A DNA stretch of 64,000 bases. Origin: Saccharina japonica (Eukaryota; Sar; Phaeophyceae; Laminariales; Laminariaceae). The position numbers were made by a program, and so were the translations under genes. Position 1 is the stretch's first letter, and every line of letters begins with the position of its first letter. The DNA lies in contig MEHQ01002050.1 in assembly GCA_008828725.1 (NCBI GenBank), positions 19,890-83,889 on the forward strand. The letters run 5' to 3'. The notes beneath the pieces were generated by a model. The model did no database searches. It was given only the letters and a program-made list of their open reading frames with translations, and was not told the DNA's origin. Below, one piece after another: positions 47,601 to 58,590 of this stretch.

Positions 47601-47999
47601 CGTGCCATTCCGTGTGGGTAGAACGCCACAATTTCGTTAGAAAGGGTTTCTTACATGGTGGGCGAAATCACTCCGTACACACGACATACACACGGCACGC
47701 ACGCGAGCACGCACAGACACAAAAATACACAGCTCATGAGGTGGTAGACCCTGAACAAAGAATCAGCTCACGGTCAACCGGCCTTGTGTAGGACTATACC
47801 AGTGAATGTACTGTAGATAACGGTCTCGAAGGTATCATCAGGTGTACCCGCGGTATAGGAGGCGAGAGGTTTCCCGCAGCGTCGTACGTACGCTCTTCAC
47901 CCAAACCTGAAGAAAATGTCTATTGTCTGCCAACGGAGAGGGGTCGAGCATTCTTCTGGTCCGTTTTCTATGCACCCGTGGCCAAATGGGGTTTTACCG

Positions 48000-48470
48000 G
48001 ATGCCAGGCCAGCGCCCGTCACGTATCACCGGTTGCCGTGTGAACACTTTGATCCTCGAGTGGGTGTCTAACGAGCTGCCCCCGTTCGAATTTCACGATG
48101 CAGGCGTTGGTTTTGTCGATCTATGTCTGTCGAGGACTCGGAATCTTGCCGATCACGTTGTCATCAAAACAAGGGCTTCACGCACGCAATCGAACGCACA
48201 CGAACACACAGCGCGCAGCAACTCATGCAACCGTAGACCTTCGATCTCGACTCATAACCAACCCACGGTCGCACGCGCCACGTATCACCTCGCCTGCTAC
48301 ATATCACCAACCGTCGTGTGAAAACTGTGACTCTAGGGTGGGACTCTAGGATGGGTCGGAGCCCCTAACAAGCGCACCGCGTTTAGATTTCTTGAATCAA
48401 ATGGACTCAAACGTTGATTTTTTCGGCTGATGTCTGCCGAGGACTCGTAATCTCGCCGACCATTGTGGGA
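48000..48470 (+). repeat. Diverged tandem duplication, ~285-bp unit
   Basis: CACGTATCACCGGTTGCCGT and GTCTGTCGAGGACTCGGAAT (48018-48145) recur as CACGTATCACCTCGCCTGCT and GTCTGCCGAGGACTCGTAAT (48280-48455). Between 47600 and 49017 no gene is evident; 48690-48730 is CTG-rich. Confidence 0.55.
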
Positions 48471-49017
48471 AGGGATAAGCACAAATCCCGCGGGATTGCG
48501 GGAACGGGATATTATAATGTTCTCGGGGATATCGGCATTCTCAAGGTACAAGTATAGATGACGGTTATTCCTCGACACTTTTGGTTGATCCACTTTGAAG
48601 GAGTTGGTTGTTCAATAGGAGCATCCTAGCAACGGAAGAGGCCAACACATATATAGACCTCACCATGTATAGGCCTCTCGCCCGCCTTCTGATGGTACTG
48701 CTGCTGCTGCTTGCGTGCTGCTGCTTTCTGTTGTTACCCCTCGTCCGTGTCCCTAGAATCTAATGTTGTTCGTGTCTGTTTCGTCTTGTTGTGCTTGTGT
48801 GCTTATACCAACTGGTTGCTTCCTTTATCGATCCGAGGCTTTTTTACTGTACGGAAGGTCGGCGACGTTGTCTATATCTGCAAGACAGCTGCCGCTGTGG
48901 CTGCTGCCGCTGCTGTTTTGTTCTTTTGTAGCGTCAGAGGAATTACTGCTGTTGTCATATATTTTCCTTCGTGGCCTCCTCTCCGGCCTTCCAGCCTCCC
49001 AGGTTAAATACATACTG

Positions 49018-50330
49018 TTAAGAACTCGTGCAAGGCCAAGCCTGCGCATTGTCGATTACAGATACGCATGTGATAATATTTGGGTGCGCCTTTCCGCGTG
49101 GTTCGTCGCGCCGAGCGCTGCCAGCTCCTGGGGCCTTGCGAGCTCCCTGGCGTCGGGAGTCCAGGTCGCGGCGGGACTTGTCGTTGGCGGAGCGGACTTC
49201 CTCTTCACGACGGCGGTCCTCGCGGCACTTTCCCTGGAAAATGAAGTCCTCGGGGCTCAGCCAATGTAGGGTTTCCTTACAGGAGTCATGCCCCCGTCGA
49301 AGGTTGATGCCGTGGTTCATCATAATCTTGGCCTTTCGTTGACCATCCCATGAGTACGTGGCCATGTGACGCCACGCCATGTCCACCGTGGTCATGGGGT
49401 CCTGAAACTCTCGCTGGAGGAGGCGAGCGCTGCTGACCACTGCTGCCCGCCCCTCCTCTGACAGCCAAGTGTGGGGTTCGTGGGTCATCCCGGCGATGCT
49501 GCCGCTCAGGAAGTCAGCGTCTCCAGACCTCCGAAAGGGCTTATCGACTTGGACCGTGTCGGGGGAAAGCGTATTGTTGCCAGGGGTCGTCCCCGAGCGA
49601 GCTGCCATCCCTGCGGAAGTGGTCGGCGCGGTGTGTAGGCTGGCGGCCGGAGCTGCAATGACCGTGGCGGTGGGCAGTTCCTCTACTGGAGTGGGGTCAG
49701 ACTGTCCTTGAGCTGGGGAGACCGAGTTATCTTTGGCTTCCACGTGGTCCTGGGGACGGGGCAGGTTCTCAGCCCTGGCGGCCTTCAATGTGTCTTGGGC
49801 GGCCGTGATGGCACGCGTCGTTTCCTTGCTGGCGCCGGTGGCCTTGGCGAGCGCTTCTTCCGAGACGGTGCCAGCGGCTTCGACAGTGACTAAGGTCTTC
49901 TCGGCCGCGGCGATGTCCGCGCAGCGACGGGTCGAGGCGGTCGCCGTGATCCCATCGGTGCTTGTTTGCCAGTTCGCCGTGAGCATCGACTTCAGCGCCC
50001 CCGGGAAGACGTCCCATAACCCTGGGAGTGAGGGGTTGGAGAGGAGGGAGGTGGTTGGCGGAGACCGTTGTCTCGGCAGGGCCTGCGTCCTTTGCTGCTT
50101 CTGGTGGTCTTGCCACAGCGCCGCCTGTTCCAGCAGCTCTTCTTGCGTCAGTGACAGCGGCGACCGAGCCTTTTGCTGTTGTCCGGGGAAGTCGTTTGCG
50201 GCGAGTCTGACGTCCTCGGTGTTGGGGGCCTCGAGGTCCACCCGACTCTCCGGAGTCGAGGGGAATCGCAGGGTTTCCTGTGGAGAACAGGTGTTCGAGA
50301 CTGGGCGTGATTTCCGGGTCCGAGACGAAG
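49018..50330 (-). CDS. Uncharacterised protein exon, Ala/Glu-rich N part with a conserved-looking C part
   Basis: A GC-rich minus-strand frame of more than 400 codons ends at 49018. It has no clear ATG: the frame opens after a stop near 50331 and is probably entered by splicing. The N-terminal third is charged and Gln-rich. The middle has an Ala/Glu/Lys-rich helical stretch (EEALAKATGASKETTRA). The C-terminal part is more complex, with HEPHTWLSEEGRAAVVSSAR and YSWDGQRKAKIMMNHGINL, then a basic Arg/Glu-rich tail. No family is recognised. The codon-like composition and length argue for real coding, possibly from a mobile element. Confidence 0.5.
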
Positions 50331-50834
50331 AGCCTCAGTCTCTCGCTCCGGCGGTGGCTCTGGCTGGGCTGTCCGTCATGCTACGACGAGCGAGAGCCAA
50401 GGACTCAGCGGTCGGGGACAAAAACACCTGATTAGCCTCGAATATTCAGGCTGCAGGAAACGCAGGGGCAGCAGTGGTAACAGCAGAAAGTGCAGAAACA
50501 TTTGTACAGCAGGGACTTGCGCAGCAGGGCTAGACGCATCTCGTGCGATGCGGCGAGCGCTACGAGCGCTGGGAAAACGTGCACTGGACAAGGGAAGTAG
50601 AGTGATGGGAGGGGAGCCGTCTGATGGGCCTCCACCATCCGTGCATATACTAACAGTAACAGTCGTGGGGCTTTGCACGCAGTCGGTATTGGAAGCACTA
50701 TGATTCATTTTCTCTCCCGAACGGCATTGTCCAAAATCTCGTCAGCATCGAAACTTGTGGTCTCAGTAGCAAGTAAAACTGGACCTATACTAGGATCCAG
50801 TGTGCCATCTTGTGGGGGAGGAGCGAGAAAAAGG

Positions 50835-51427
50835 TCAGGAAAAACAAACACAGAGGACAACATGATCGCTTTCTGGCCTCGTACGAGTACCAGCAGCACT
50901 CGGCTGGGCAGCAGCCAGCCCCGTGTCTTGCCCAGAGCCAGGTAGAACTGGAGGTGGGTGGCGCAGTCTGCTCGAATAATTATTGGCCGGTGTCGTAGAG
51001 TTAGAGGCGGAGGCGGGCTGCGCAGCTGGGGCGACCTGGCGCAGCGTTTCGAGAGGCGAGGCCCTGCGAGGGGTCAAATCGGCCGTTGAGCGGAAAGGAG
51101 GCTCGGTTTTCGAGGTCTTGAGAGGCCGAGCATCAGCAGTTGAGCGAAGCTTCCAGGCGTCGGAGGGCTTCAGTGGCAGAACTTCCACAGTTGAGTGGGA
51201 AGTCACGGTGTCCGAGGGCTTGAGTGGCAGAGTTACCACAATTGAACAAGAAGGGGCCTTGTCCGGGGGCGTGAGGGACTCGACTTTCTCACCCAAGGGA
51301 GCAAGAAGGTCGCTGTTCAGAGGCCTGTCTTCTTGAAAAACTCGCGGCTCCCTCTTCCAGTCCAGTTCTTTGATTATCAGGTTGGTCTGCTGTACTTGGC
51401 GCTTGATCCTCCTTGTCGCGTTGTGAG
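50835..51427 (-). CDS. Uncharacterised exon with an internal ~20-residue repeat, upstream of the 49-50 kb exon
   Basis: A minus-strand open frame runs from just inside the R1 element at 51427 to a stop at 50835. It starts ATRRIKRQVQQTNLIIKELD, a helical, plausible coding stretch. It then carries three or four imperfect repeats of about 20 residues (for example LPLKPSDTVTSHSTVEVLPL) encoded by a unit of about 60 bp at 51050-51290. It probably belongs to the same gene as the exon at 49018-50330, but the joining splice sites were not resolved. The tail near 50900 is likely intronic. Confidence 0.4.
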
Positions 51428-51675
51428 CGGTGGGCGCGTGCTACGATAGAGGTGAGAGTGGTCACTTAAGGAGCTCTAAACCTGACCCAAAAACTGATTT
51501 TGGAGGGGAAACAAAAAAAAGGTGCTATATATATACCTGGTATGCTATATACCCGATGAACAATCCCACCGCCGGAGCATAAGATGAAACTTTCTGCAGC
51601 ACAATGATGAAATTCCGACGACTTTGGGTTAAGGAGCCCCGCCATGCAGAACCTTACTGTAGGTATCTAACAAAA
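51427..51675 (+). repeat. R1 element at the 5' edge of the minus-strand gene
   Basis: GCGCGTGCTACGATAGAGGT ... GGGTTAAGGAGCCCCGCCAT. The right terminus is degraded. The stop codon that closes the upstream side of the minus-strand frame (ending at 51427) lies inside it. Confidence 0.7.
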
Positions 51676-51777
51676 CACAATACCGTATAGTAGCGTTAAA
51701 ATACGCGCGGGGACCAAAGGCGTTGGTTGGGTAGATAGGTCTTCAGTCGAGGAGCCCCGCCAGTGAGACACCCGTTT

Positions 51778-52068
51778 ACGCATGCTACGGTAGAGTTGCA
51801 ACCATGGTTTTCTTCAAGCTTCTCACTTGAGGAGCTCTATCCCTCCATACCTGCAGTAGTTTAAAAACTGTTTTTTTTTTTCGGAGGGAAATAGAAGTGC
51901 TATATGTATACACGTACCCGATGAACAATCCCATAGCCCGAGGATACAACGAAGCGTATTGCAACGCCTAAGGATGATGGAATTCCTACGAGTTTGGGTG
52001 AAGGAGTCCCGTCATTCACAACATGTTTCAGCCGAAAATTGCTACCTCTGTCGTACCTAACACGCGTC
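51778..52068 (+). repeat. R1 element
   Basis: ACGCATGCTACGGTAGAGTT ... CTGTCGTACCTAACACGCGT, about 290 bp, with all internal blocks. Confidence 0.8.
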
Positions 52069-52089
52069 ATTAGTTGGGCTCAAAGCACG

Positions 52090-52510
52090 ACCCCCCACCG
52101 TAGCGTGGTTCGGCGGAGGTGCCCTCCATATCGGAAGTATAGGGACCGTCCCCGCAGTTGGACGCGATGGAGAAGGCGTACAGTACGCTATCGAGGGTCA
52201 AGGGGCCGTTAGAGAGCGGCTCTATTAGTACCTTGACTTGCTGTTGCTGTTTTTATATTATGACGGAAGCGAGTTTGCTGATTTTTACCCGGCCGCCTCA
52301 AACATACCTGGTACGAGATATGTTCTTGTTATAAGGCATGCCGTCATTTTGTGCTGGGTGACGCCGGAGGTCCTACAGAAAATATGATGTCGGAGATCCG
52401 CGCCGTCTGACTGATAATATCCGAAAACTCGTTGTCTCCGTTTTTTAGTTTTTGTTTTGTTGTTTCACTGCTTTCCACCAGCGCTTGATGGATCGTCTTG
52501 TGCACGTGGT
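52090..52510. repeat. Dispersed ~600-bp repeat, copy 2
   Basis: Counterpart of 46380-47010, about 200 bp shorter. Includes the shared TGCTTTCCACCAGCG end. Confidence 0.6.
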
Positions 52511-52796
52511 TGTTTGGTCATGCGATGGAGCCCGGGGTTGCCACGAAGCGGTGGAAATACATGTTTAACAAGTACCCTCTGGTATTATATCATTAGGTGG
52601 TGAAAATTGAGCACAGAGGGTCTTCCCTCCGTCTTCACTAAAAAGGTAACCTGCTGGGACCCCATATATAGGCGAAATCCAGATATTCATCATGTTCCCG
52701 CTCGAGGGAACTCAATTTCGCCGCAATCTCCGTAGATCAACTGCAGTTACATAATATCAGACACTGGTACGAACATTTCCAACAGCCCCCCTGCCC

Positions 52797-53203
52797 GTGA
52801 CAGCAGTGCGATGGTAATGTGAATGTCATCCTACAGTCAGTAGAGTCAAAGTCATCCACTATTAATATAACAAATAGCCATCCAAACGTTCAGAAATCCG
52901 AACACACAAAACATCCCAATTCCAACATGANACCGACCGAAAATGTTCGGTTCCGGTTTCGTTTTTTTTCGGTTTGAAATAAAAAACTGACCGAAACCGA
53001 CCGACTTTTCGGTGAGAAACCGAAAAAACCGACCGAGTCCATTATTTTTTTCGGTTCACATCACTGGTGACAGCAGTGCGATGGTAATGTGAATGTCATC
53101 CTACAGTCAGTAGAGAGTCAAAGTCATCCACTATTAATATAACAAATAGCCATCCAAACGTTCAGAAATCCGAACACACAAAACATCCCAATTCCAACAT
53201 GAA
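52797..53203 (+). repeat. 134-bp direct duplication flanking an ACCGA/TCGGT palindromic insert
   Basis: GTGACAGCAGTGCGATGGTA ... ATCCCAATTCCAACATGA occurs at 52797-52930 and 53068-53203, with one 2-base difference. Between them lies about 135 bp rich in CCGAAAA/TTTCGG complementarity (ACCGACCGAAAATGTTCGGT). The single N at 52931 sits at the junction. Region 53204-53690 shows only A/C-rich sequence. Confidence 0.85.
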
Positions 53204-53694
53204 CCACGCAGAGACCCAAACACAACCATGCAGTCATATTTCCATACTCTCAACCCAAAAACCTCACCACATCTCAGATATCATACCACGAAAAATATAT
53301 ATACCTACGTATATATTGAAAGTCCAAAAACAACCAAGATACTTCAAACCTAGAAGACCCAGCCTCAGCAAACCCAAGATAATATGATATCACAAAATCT
53401 AAAATAGAATTTCCAAAAGTCCACAATCCAAATCCTCAAACCTGTCTGTGCTCCAACAAGTTTGTTCCGTTCTCAGTACCGCCTACCAGGTACGTAAACA
53501 CCCAAGCATGTACCGGCATTCTCCTTGAGTCGCTGTATCGTACCGCACAGCCAACCACGAGTAAATCTATATCAGCGCACACTGTGCGCGACAGTTGCCA
53601 ACATCCACCACCGCGAGTTCCTCTTATGGGGAGACACAGCAATCAGGACCAAATATGAACACCGTTGCGAACGGTCTACTGTAGGTACACTAGC

Positions 53695-53955
53695 GACGCG
53701 TGCTACGATAGAGGTATACCTTTTTTTGGCTGAAAACAAATCTGAATGACGGGGCACCTTGACCCACAATCGTCGGAAATACGTTGTTGTATTGCAACGG
53801 TATTCATTGCATACTTACGGCATGCGATTTTTCGTCGGGTATCCTTTTTAATTTCCTCCCAAATCAGTTTTTGGGTGAGGTATAAAGGCCCTGAAGCGAC
53901 CATTCTCAGAAACAAATATTGGTGCACGTCTAACCGCAGTTGTCGCGCAAGTTCC
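53695..53955 (-). repeat. R1 element, inverted orientation
   Basis: GACGCGTGCTACGATAGAGG ... GGTGCACGTCTAACCGCAGT. Reverse internal order with TTTTCGTCGGGTATCC and CAAATCAGTTTTTGGGTGAG. Confidence 0.78.
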
Positions 53956-54156
53956 AAAACGGCCACATCGTCTCTTGGAACCCCCCCCCCCCCCAATAAA
54001 AACAGCAGGTTAACCCCTTTTGAAATACGCCTTCCACGATGATGGGAATATAACTTTTTCGAGCCAAACTATTGCTCAGTGACGGGGCTTCTCAAGTGAA
54101 GAGCTGGTCCAATAAGGCATGCGCCTTATTCAATCGTTTTCGCGACTACTACAGGC

Positions 54157-54640
54157 GACGCGTGTTAGGGCCCGTTTTAAAGAAAACAAAATCAACTTGG
54201 AAAAAAAAAAAACAAATCCGCTTTTCATTGGTCAACACGCGCCCCAGCACCAAAGATTAGGATCTTGGGGGGTGCTGGTGCGTGTGTTGATCAATGAAAA
54301 GCGACTTTGAATTGTATTTTTCCCAAATTGAATTTATTTTACATTCGTTAATATGGGCCCTTACGTCAGAGGTGGCACTTTTTGGCCGGAACATTTTTTG
54401 AATGACAAGACTCCTTGAACCAAAATCGTCGGAATGCCATTCTTTTGTCTTGCGGAGTGTTTCGATGTGATAGTTATGCCGTCGGATTGGTCATCAGGTA
54501 CGAGCACTTTTATTTCCCTCCAAAAAAAAACATTGTTTTTTTGGGTGAGGTATAGAGCTCCTATACTATAATCAAGTGACCATACCACCCTCAGAAAAAT
54601 CATGGCGCACCTGCATGCAGGCTACCGTAGCAAGCGTCGG
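54157..54640 (-). repeat. R1 element split by an R2 insertion
   Basis: R1 left end GACGCGTGTTA, then R2, then TTACGTCAGAGGTGGCACTT. Without the insert and one TTA the R1 end reads GACGCGTGTTACGTCAGAGG, close to the family terminus. The right end is near CCTGCATGCAGGCTACCGTA. Confidence 0.75.
54168..54360. mobile_element. R2 foldback element, copy d, nested in an R1 end
   Basis: 193 bp with GGGCCCGTTTTAAAGAAAAC and TTCGTTAATATGGGCCC ends, flanked by TTA (54165-54167, 54361-54363). The empty R1 site can be deduced, which confirms a 3-bp TTA target duplication. Confidence 0.85.
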
Positions 54641-55138
54641 ACATAGGCGCGGAGATTGCTTCGCTTGCCCACATCGGGCTAAACGCGCGATTTTTCTTAA
54701 AAGGCAGTTCATTTTGGGAGGGATGTATATGGACCTCTTGGTGTGAGGAGCCTCATGAAATTGCAGGTGCGCCCCTACCGTTGGCATGCCTCTTTATAAC
54801 CCTAGAAACCCCGTTTCGACACCTTCGGCGTTTTCGTGAAACGTGCGCGGACGAAGAGATACCATAAAAAACAGACTAAAATTTCTACAATTATATTTAT
54901 ACGTATACATATCGGAGAGGAGATTGTTTATGCTACATACGTTCGATATGTATTAGGCCCGAAAACTGTTTTTTTTTTATCAAGCAAATTACAAGTACGT
55001 CACCCGTGGGTACGACGAACCGAGTAGGCGAAACTCACAATTTTTGCAAGCTGTGCTTATTTGTGGCCCGATACGCTTATCTTGGCCCCGAAAAGCAGTG
55101 AGCACACACCACATGTTCCCCCCCCCCTGTTGATCGAC

Positions 55139-55886
55139 TTTTCACTTACGGGTGACCACAACAACGCCATATTTGCTGTAGCGCGTGACCCGCATATCAT
55201 GGTCAATAAACAGAACGTCTATCGTAGCCGGCGGGCTCCGTTCCATCTCGTACGAGAGCTCTCCGCGGCTGCCAAGCTCATCGGCCGGTCCGCGAAACCC
55301 GAACACCAACTTAAGCATGAGACCAATCGCCTTTTCCTTCACCCAGGACAACGATCCTTTCGAGCCCTTGTCCGTTGGGTCCTGCAGGCCGATCACTTTA
55401 CTCCAGGAGTCGAGGTCCTGACCGTCGTCCGGCTCGATGGTGCCCTCCGAAAACTGTACCACCATGCGCTTCGGGTCGGAGCGGTGACTGGCTAACGTGC
55501 CCTTTACGGAGGAAACCCCCCTCAAGCCACTGCCATCGCGCGCTACGAAATGCGAGATGACTTGGTAGGGGCACTCGTCGGTAGACGAAGCACCTTCAGG
55601 CCGCGGTCCCGTGATATTATCGATGGCCGTGATGAGTACGGGCATCTTCACGGGCTCGAAGATGTTGAAGACCAGGCGGCCGAGGGTGCACTCTAGTCCA
55701 TCGGTGGTGCGCGTCGTATCCTTGAAGTCCTCCCCTTCGCTCACACGCGCCGCGCGGCACAGTGGGCCGTGATTTCCGCGACCGCCAACATGCCACGCAA
55801 CCGCATGTCGAGCGACGGCATGGGTTTGGAGGAGGGATGGATGGGTCAAAAGAGAGGGGGGGCGGGGGGGGTCAGAACACTGCAAC
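55139..55886 (-). CDS. PAP/fibrillin (plastid lipid-associated) protein exon, partial
   Basis: Fibrillins bind lipids in plastoglobules and thylakoids. The minus-strand frame contains SEGEDFKDTTRTTDGLECTL, GRLVFNIFEPV, then GLRGVSSVKGTLASH, VVQFSEGTIEPDDG and finally ATIDVLFIDHDMRVTRYSKY. The last block matches the DxxYLDxDLRIxRGxxG signature near the PAP/fibrillin C-terminus. A TTGCAG acceptor near 55887 is possible. A perfect GTAAGT donor at 55149-55144 lies just before the stop, so the exon may splice onward. The transit peptide and N-terminal exons are not visible. The upstream flank is a G/C-run minisatellite. Confidence 0.7.
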
Positions 55887-56200
55887 AAGTTTAACAAGTT
55901 TCACGTTGGTGACGACGGTATGGGTTTGGAGGAAGCGTGGGAGCGTGTAAAGGGGGGGGGGGGGGAAAAAAGGGGGGGGGGGGTCATAACATGGCATGCC
56001 GTGAACGTATAGGTTTGGAAGAGGGGTGGCAGGAGGGGGGGGGGGGCAAAAAAAGGCATGCCGGGAACGTATAGGTTTGGAAGAGGGGTGGCAGGAGGGG
56101 GGGGGGGGCAAAAAAAGGCATGCCGGGAACGTATAGGTTTGGAAGAGGGGTGGCAGGAGGGGGGGGGGGGTCAGAAAACTGTATCAAGTTCAACCGTGAG
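55800..56200. repeat. ~65-bp minisatellite with long G-runs
   Basis: Units share GGCATGCCGGGAACGTATAG, GTTTGGAAGAGGGGTGGCAG and a G-run of 10-13. Three close copies lie at 55990-56170, with diverged ones at 55815 and 55915. They border and partly overlap the fibrillin exon on its upstream (minus-strand) side. Confidence 0.8.
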
Positions 56201-56539
56201 CGTGTGCATCAAGGAGGGGTGGGAGAACCAAGAGACGAAGGGGGTCAACACGCTTTAACAGGTTCCACTGTGATGCCAGATTAGCTGTACCGGTAATTGT
56301 AATTTGAACTAACGTACCTTTGAGCAAATTTTGTCCAACTCTAAATCCAGGTAGATTGTCCCCAAACATGAGGATGCAGTTCTACAGGAGTTAAGGGTTA
56401 AACGTGTACCTAACTGAGCCGAGCCGGTAGTCCGGGACACCTACCTCTCATCATCTGTACGCAATGTAACCTATGTCACCGTTGAGGGTGGCACAGGACG
56501 TTTGAGTTGGACTCGGTGTACACTTCGAAGGGTAAGCCC

Positions 56540-57072
56540 AAGGATTTTTGTGGTTTCGAACCGCACCTCGGTTCAGTTCCTGTCTCCTTTCACGTTTTTA
56601 CGGATCGGTTCCGTTCGGATCCCGTTATTTCAATATCCTACGGTTCGGTTCGATCCGGGCCCTGAAAGTCCACTGTCGTATACTGTTCGGTTCCGACCAG
56701 AACCGAACCGAACCACGAGACACCCTTTCGGTTATTTCGGATTTTCTTCCAATTGGATATTGAGAGTCTTTTCACCGTTCGGACCTGCGGATTTTCAGGA
56801 ACGGCAATTATCATGAGTCCGTTCGGTTCGGAGCCGCACTTCTGTATGTACCATTCCTACGGTTCGGTTCGGTTCGATTTTCGGTTACTTAATCCGACAA
56901 CGAGGAAACTGTTATGATCAGAAGGTTCCATGGAACTTGACAGAACCGAACCTTAGCGAGTAACCGTAAACAGTCTTACAAAAGCCGAGACGGGGTGGGG
57001 TCAACGCGACATGGTGATCTAGGGACATGACCAAACCGAACCGAAACGAGAAACAATCAACACACAGTACAC
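56540..57072. repeat. GGTTCG/CCGAAC-rich field, left part
   Basis: TTCGGTTCGGTTC and ACCGAACCGAA motifs recur densely in both orientations. The field is interrupted by the hAT-type element and continues from 57750 to 58075. Confidence 0.7.
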
Positions 57073-57741
57073 CAGGGTTCGAATTAGTGCTCCAGCAACA
57101 TGTGCGCGTAGCGCACATCGGGCATATTTAGATGTGCGCGTAGCGCACACCGAGCCGGAGGCGAGGTGCGCTCCCCGCAGGGGCCCCCGGAGGGCCCCCG
57201 GAGGGCTCCCGGAGGGCCCCCCGGGAGGGCCCCCGGAAGGCCCCTGGAGGGCTGCCGGAGGCGAATTTTTTGCACGTATGTGCGTAAATGTACTAAAAAA
57301 TGTGCGTCTCATTCGCTCGTCTTGCAAATAACACACAGACAAGCATAGCCTCTGTATTTGCGACCCTTTCAAGCCTTGTTTCATCCACGGACATACAAAA
57401 CCGTTATAAATTTGAACTCAGTCCCCTCAAAAAAGAAAGCCACAAACAAATTCAGCAGGAAATTGTCGAATAAATCACAAGAAAAAGGCCTAAAAACAAA
57501 ATCGCCTGCCGCGAAAACAGACCCAAAACTTTTTCGCCTGCGGCGAAAATAGGCCCCAATTTTTTGTTTCGCCTACGGCGAAATGGACCAGCACAATTTT
57601 TTGGCCTGGCCAAAAAGTGTGCGGGGGCCTAAAAAAGATGTGCGGAAAGCCGCACATCTACTGCTTTTTGTGGTGCGCAAAAGCTGATATTTCAGAAATT
57701 TGGTGCAATTGCGCACGTTTCACCAACTAATTCGAACCCTG
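57073..57741. mobile_element. Non-autonomous hAT-type element (669 bp)
   Basis: Terminal inverted repeats begin CAGGGTTCGAATTAGT on both ends. An identical 8-bp flank, CAGTACAC, lies at 57065-57072 and 57742-57749. A CAGGG start and an 8-bp target duplication are hAT hallmarks. Inside are palindromes (GATGTGCGCGTAGCGCACA), a GGAGGGCCCCCGG repeat (57177-57260) and TTTCGCC(T/G)(G/A)CGGCGAAA hairpins. No transposase frame is present. Confidence 0.88.
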
Positions 57742-57872
57742 CAGTACACCGTGTCGCGTAGACCCAGACGGGGGTGGGGTCTACGCGACATGGTATACCG
57801 TGTGCTTACGGTTCTTCACTTTGTTTCGATTCGGTTTGACCCCATCTCGATTATGTTGATGGTTCTGCGTTT

Positions 57873-57967
57873 CGGTTGGTTTGGTTTGGTTTGGTTTGGT
57901 TTGGTTTGGTTTGGTTTGGTTTGGTTTGGTTTGGTTTGGTTTGGTTTGGTTTGGTTTGGTTTGGTTT
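57873..57967 (+). repeat. (GGTTT)n pentanucleotide microsatellite
   Basis: About 19 GGTTT units. It grades into TTCGG/TTGGG units on the right. Poly-VWFGL and poly-KPNQT frames are artefacts. Confidence 0.95.
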
Positions 57968-58487
57968 CGGTTCGGTGCGGTTCGGTTCGGTTCGGTTGCG
58001 TTGGGTTGGGTTCCGTTCGGTTCGATCCCTTTTCTCTCTCGAAGCGGAGCCGAACCTAACCTAACCGAATACAACCGCAAGCACAAGGTACACTATATCA
58101 TGTACACCCCACCCCAGCCTCGTTATTTGCAACAGAGGGACGGCGAAACGGTGTACATACATTGAACGAGGTTCCTGCGGTGCTACATTCCACAACTAAC
58201 TGTACAGACCCCCTCTCGTGGAGCGACTGATTCGTCCACATCGCTCCGATTTGTCCACATTGCTCCGTCCAGAATTGCCAGCTGCACCGTGTTTGTGGCA
58301 CACAAACATATACCTGGTACCACATACAGTACCTAATATGGTACTGGCGCCACTTTGGACGGGATTGTATTCGCCATAACTCTGCGACGAACTTGCGGTG
58401 ATTGCATTCACGTATTTATTTCCGGGTCTTTCGAGACATTCGGCTGAGTGGAAAAATTGTTTTTGAGTACGTGTATGCCACACGTTT

Positions 58488-58590
58488 TTACAGGTACTTG
58501 AATAATTACTGTGCGACCTCAGGAGTTCTAAGGGAATTGGATAAGGTGTTGGGAGATACCCATGCGCCGAGTGAGGTTAGTGCGTGAGTT
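58488..58590 (+). other. Possible isolated coding segment
   Basis: After TTTTTACAG (ending near 58491) a short frame reads YLNNYCATSGVLRELDKVLG and stays open to a stop near 58587. The acceptor and amino-acid content look exon-like, but no partner exons or family were found. Frames at 58770-58949 and 59008-59170 are similarly suggestive and unassigned. Treat as a hint only. Confidence 0.2.

Noticed and set aside
57873..57967. Interstitial telomere repeat
   Set aside because: The unit is GGTTT, not the TTTAGGG or TTAGGG expected, and it grades into GGTTCG sequence.
57781..58165. KPNQT / VWFGL repeat proteins
   Set aside because: Translation of a (GGTTT)n microsatellite in both directions.
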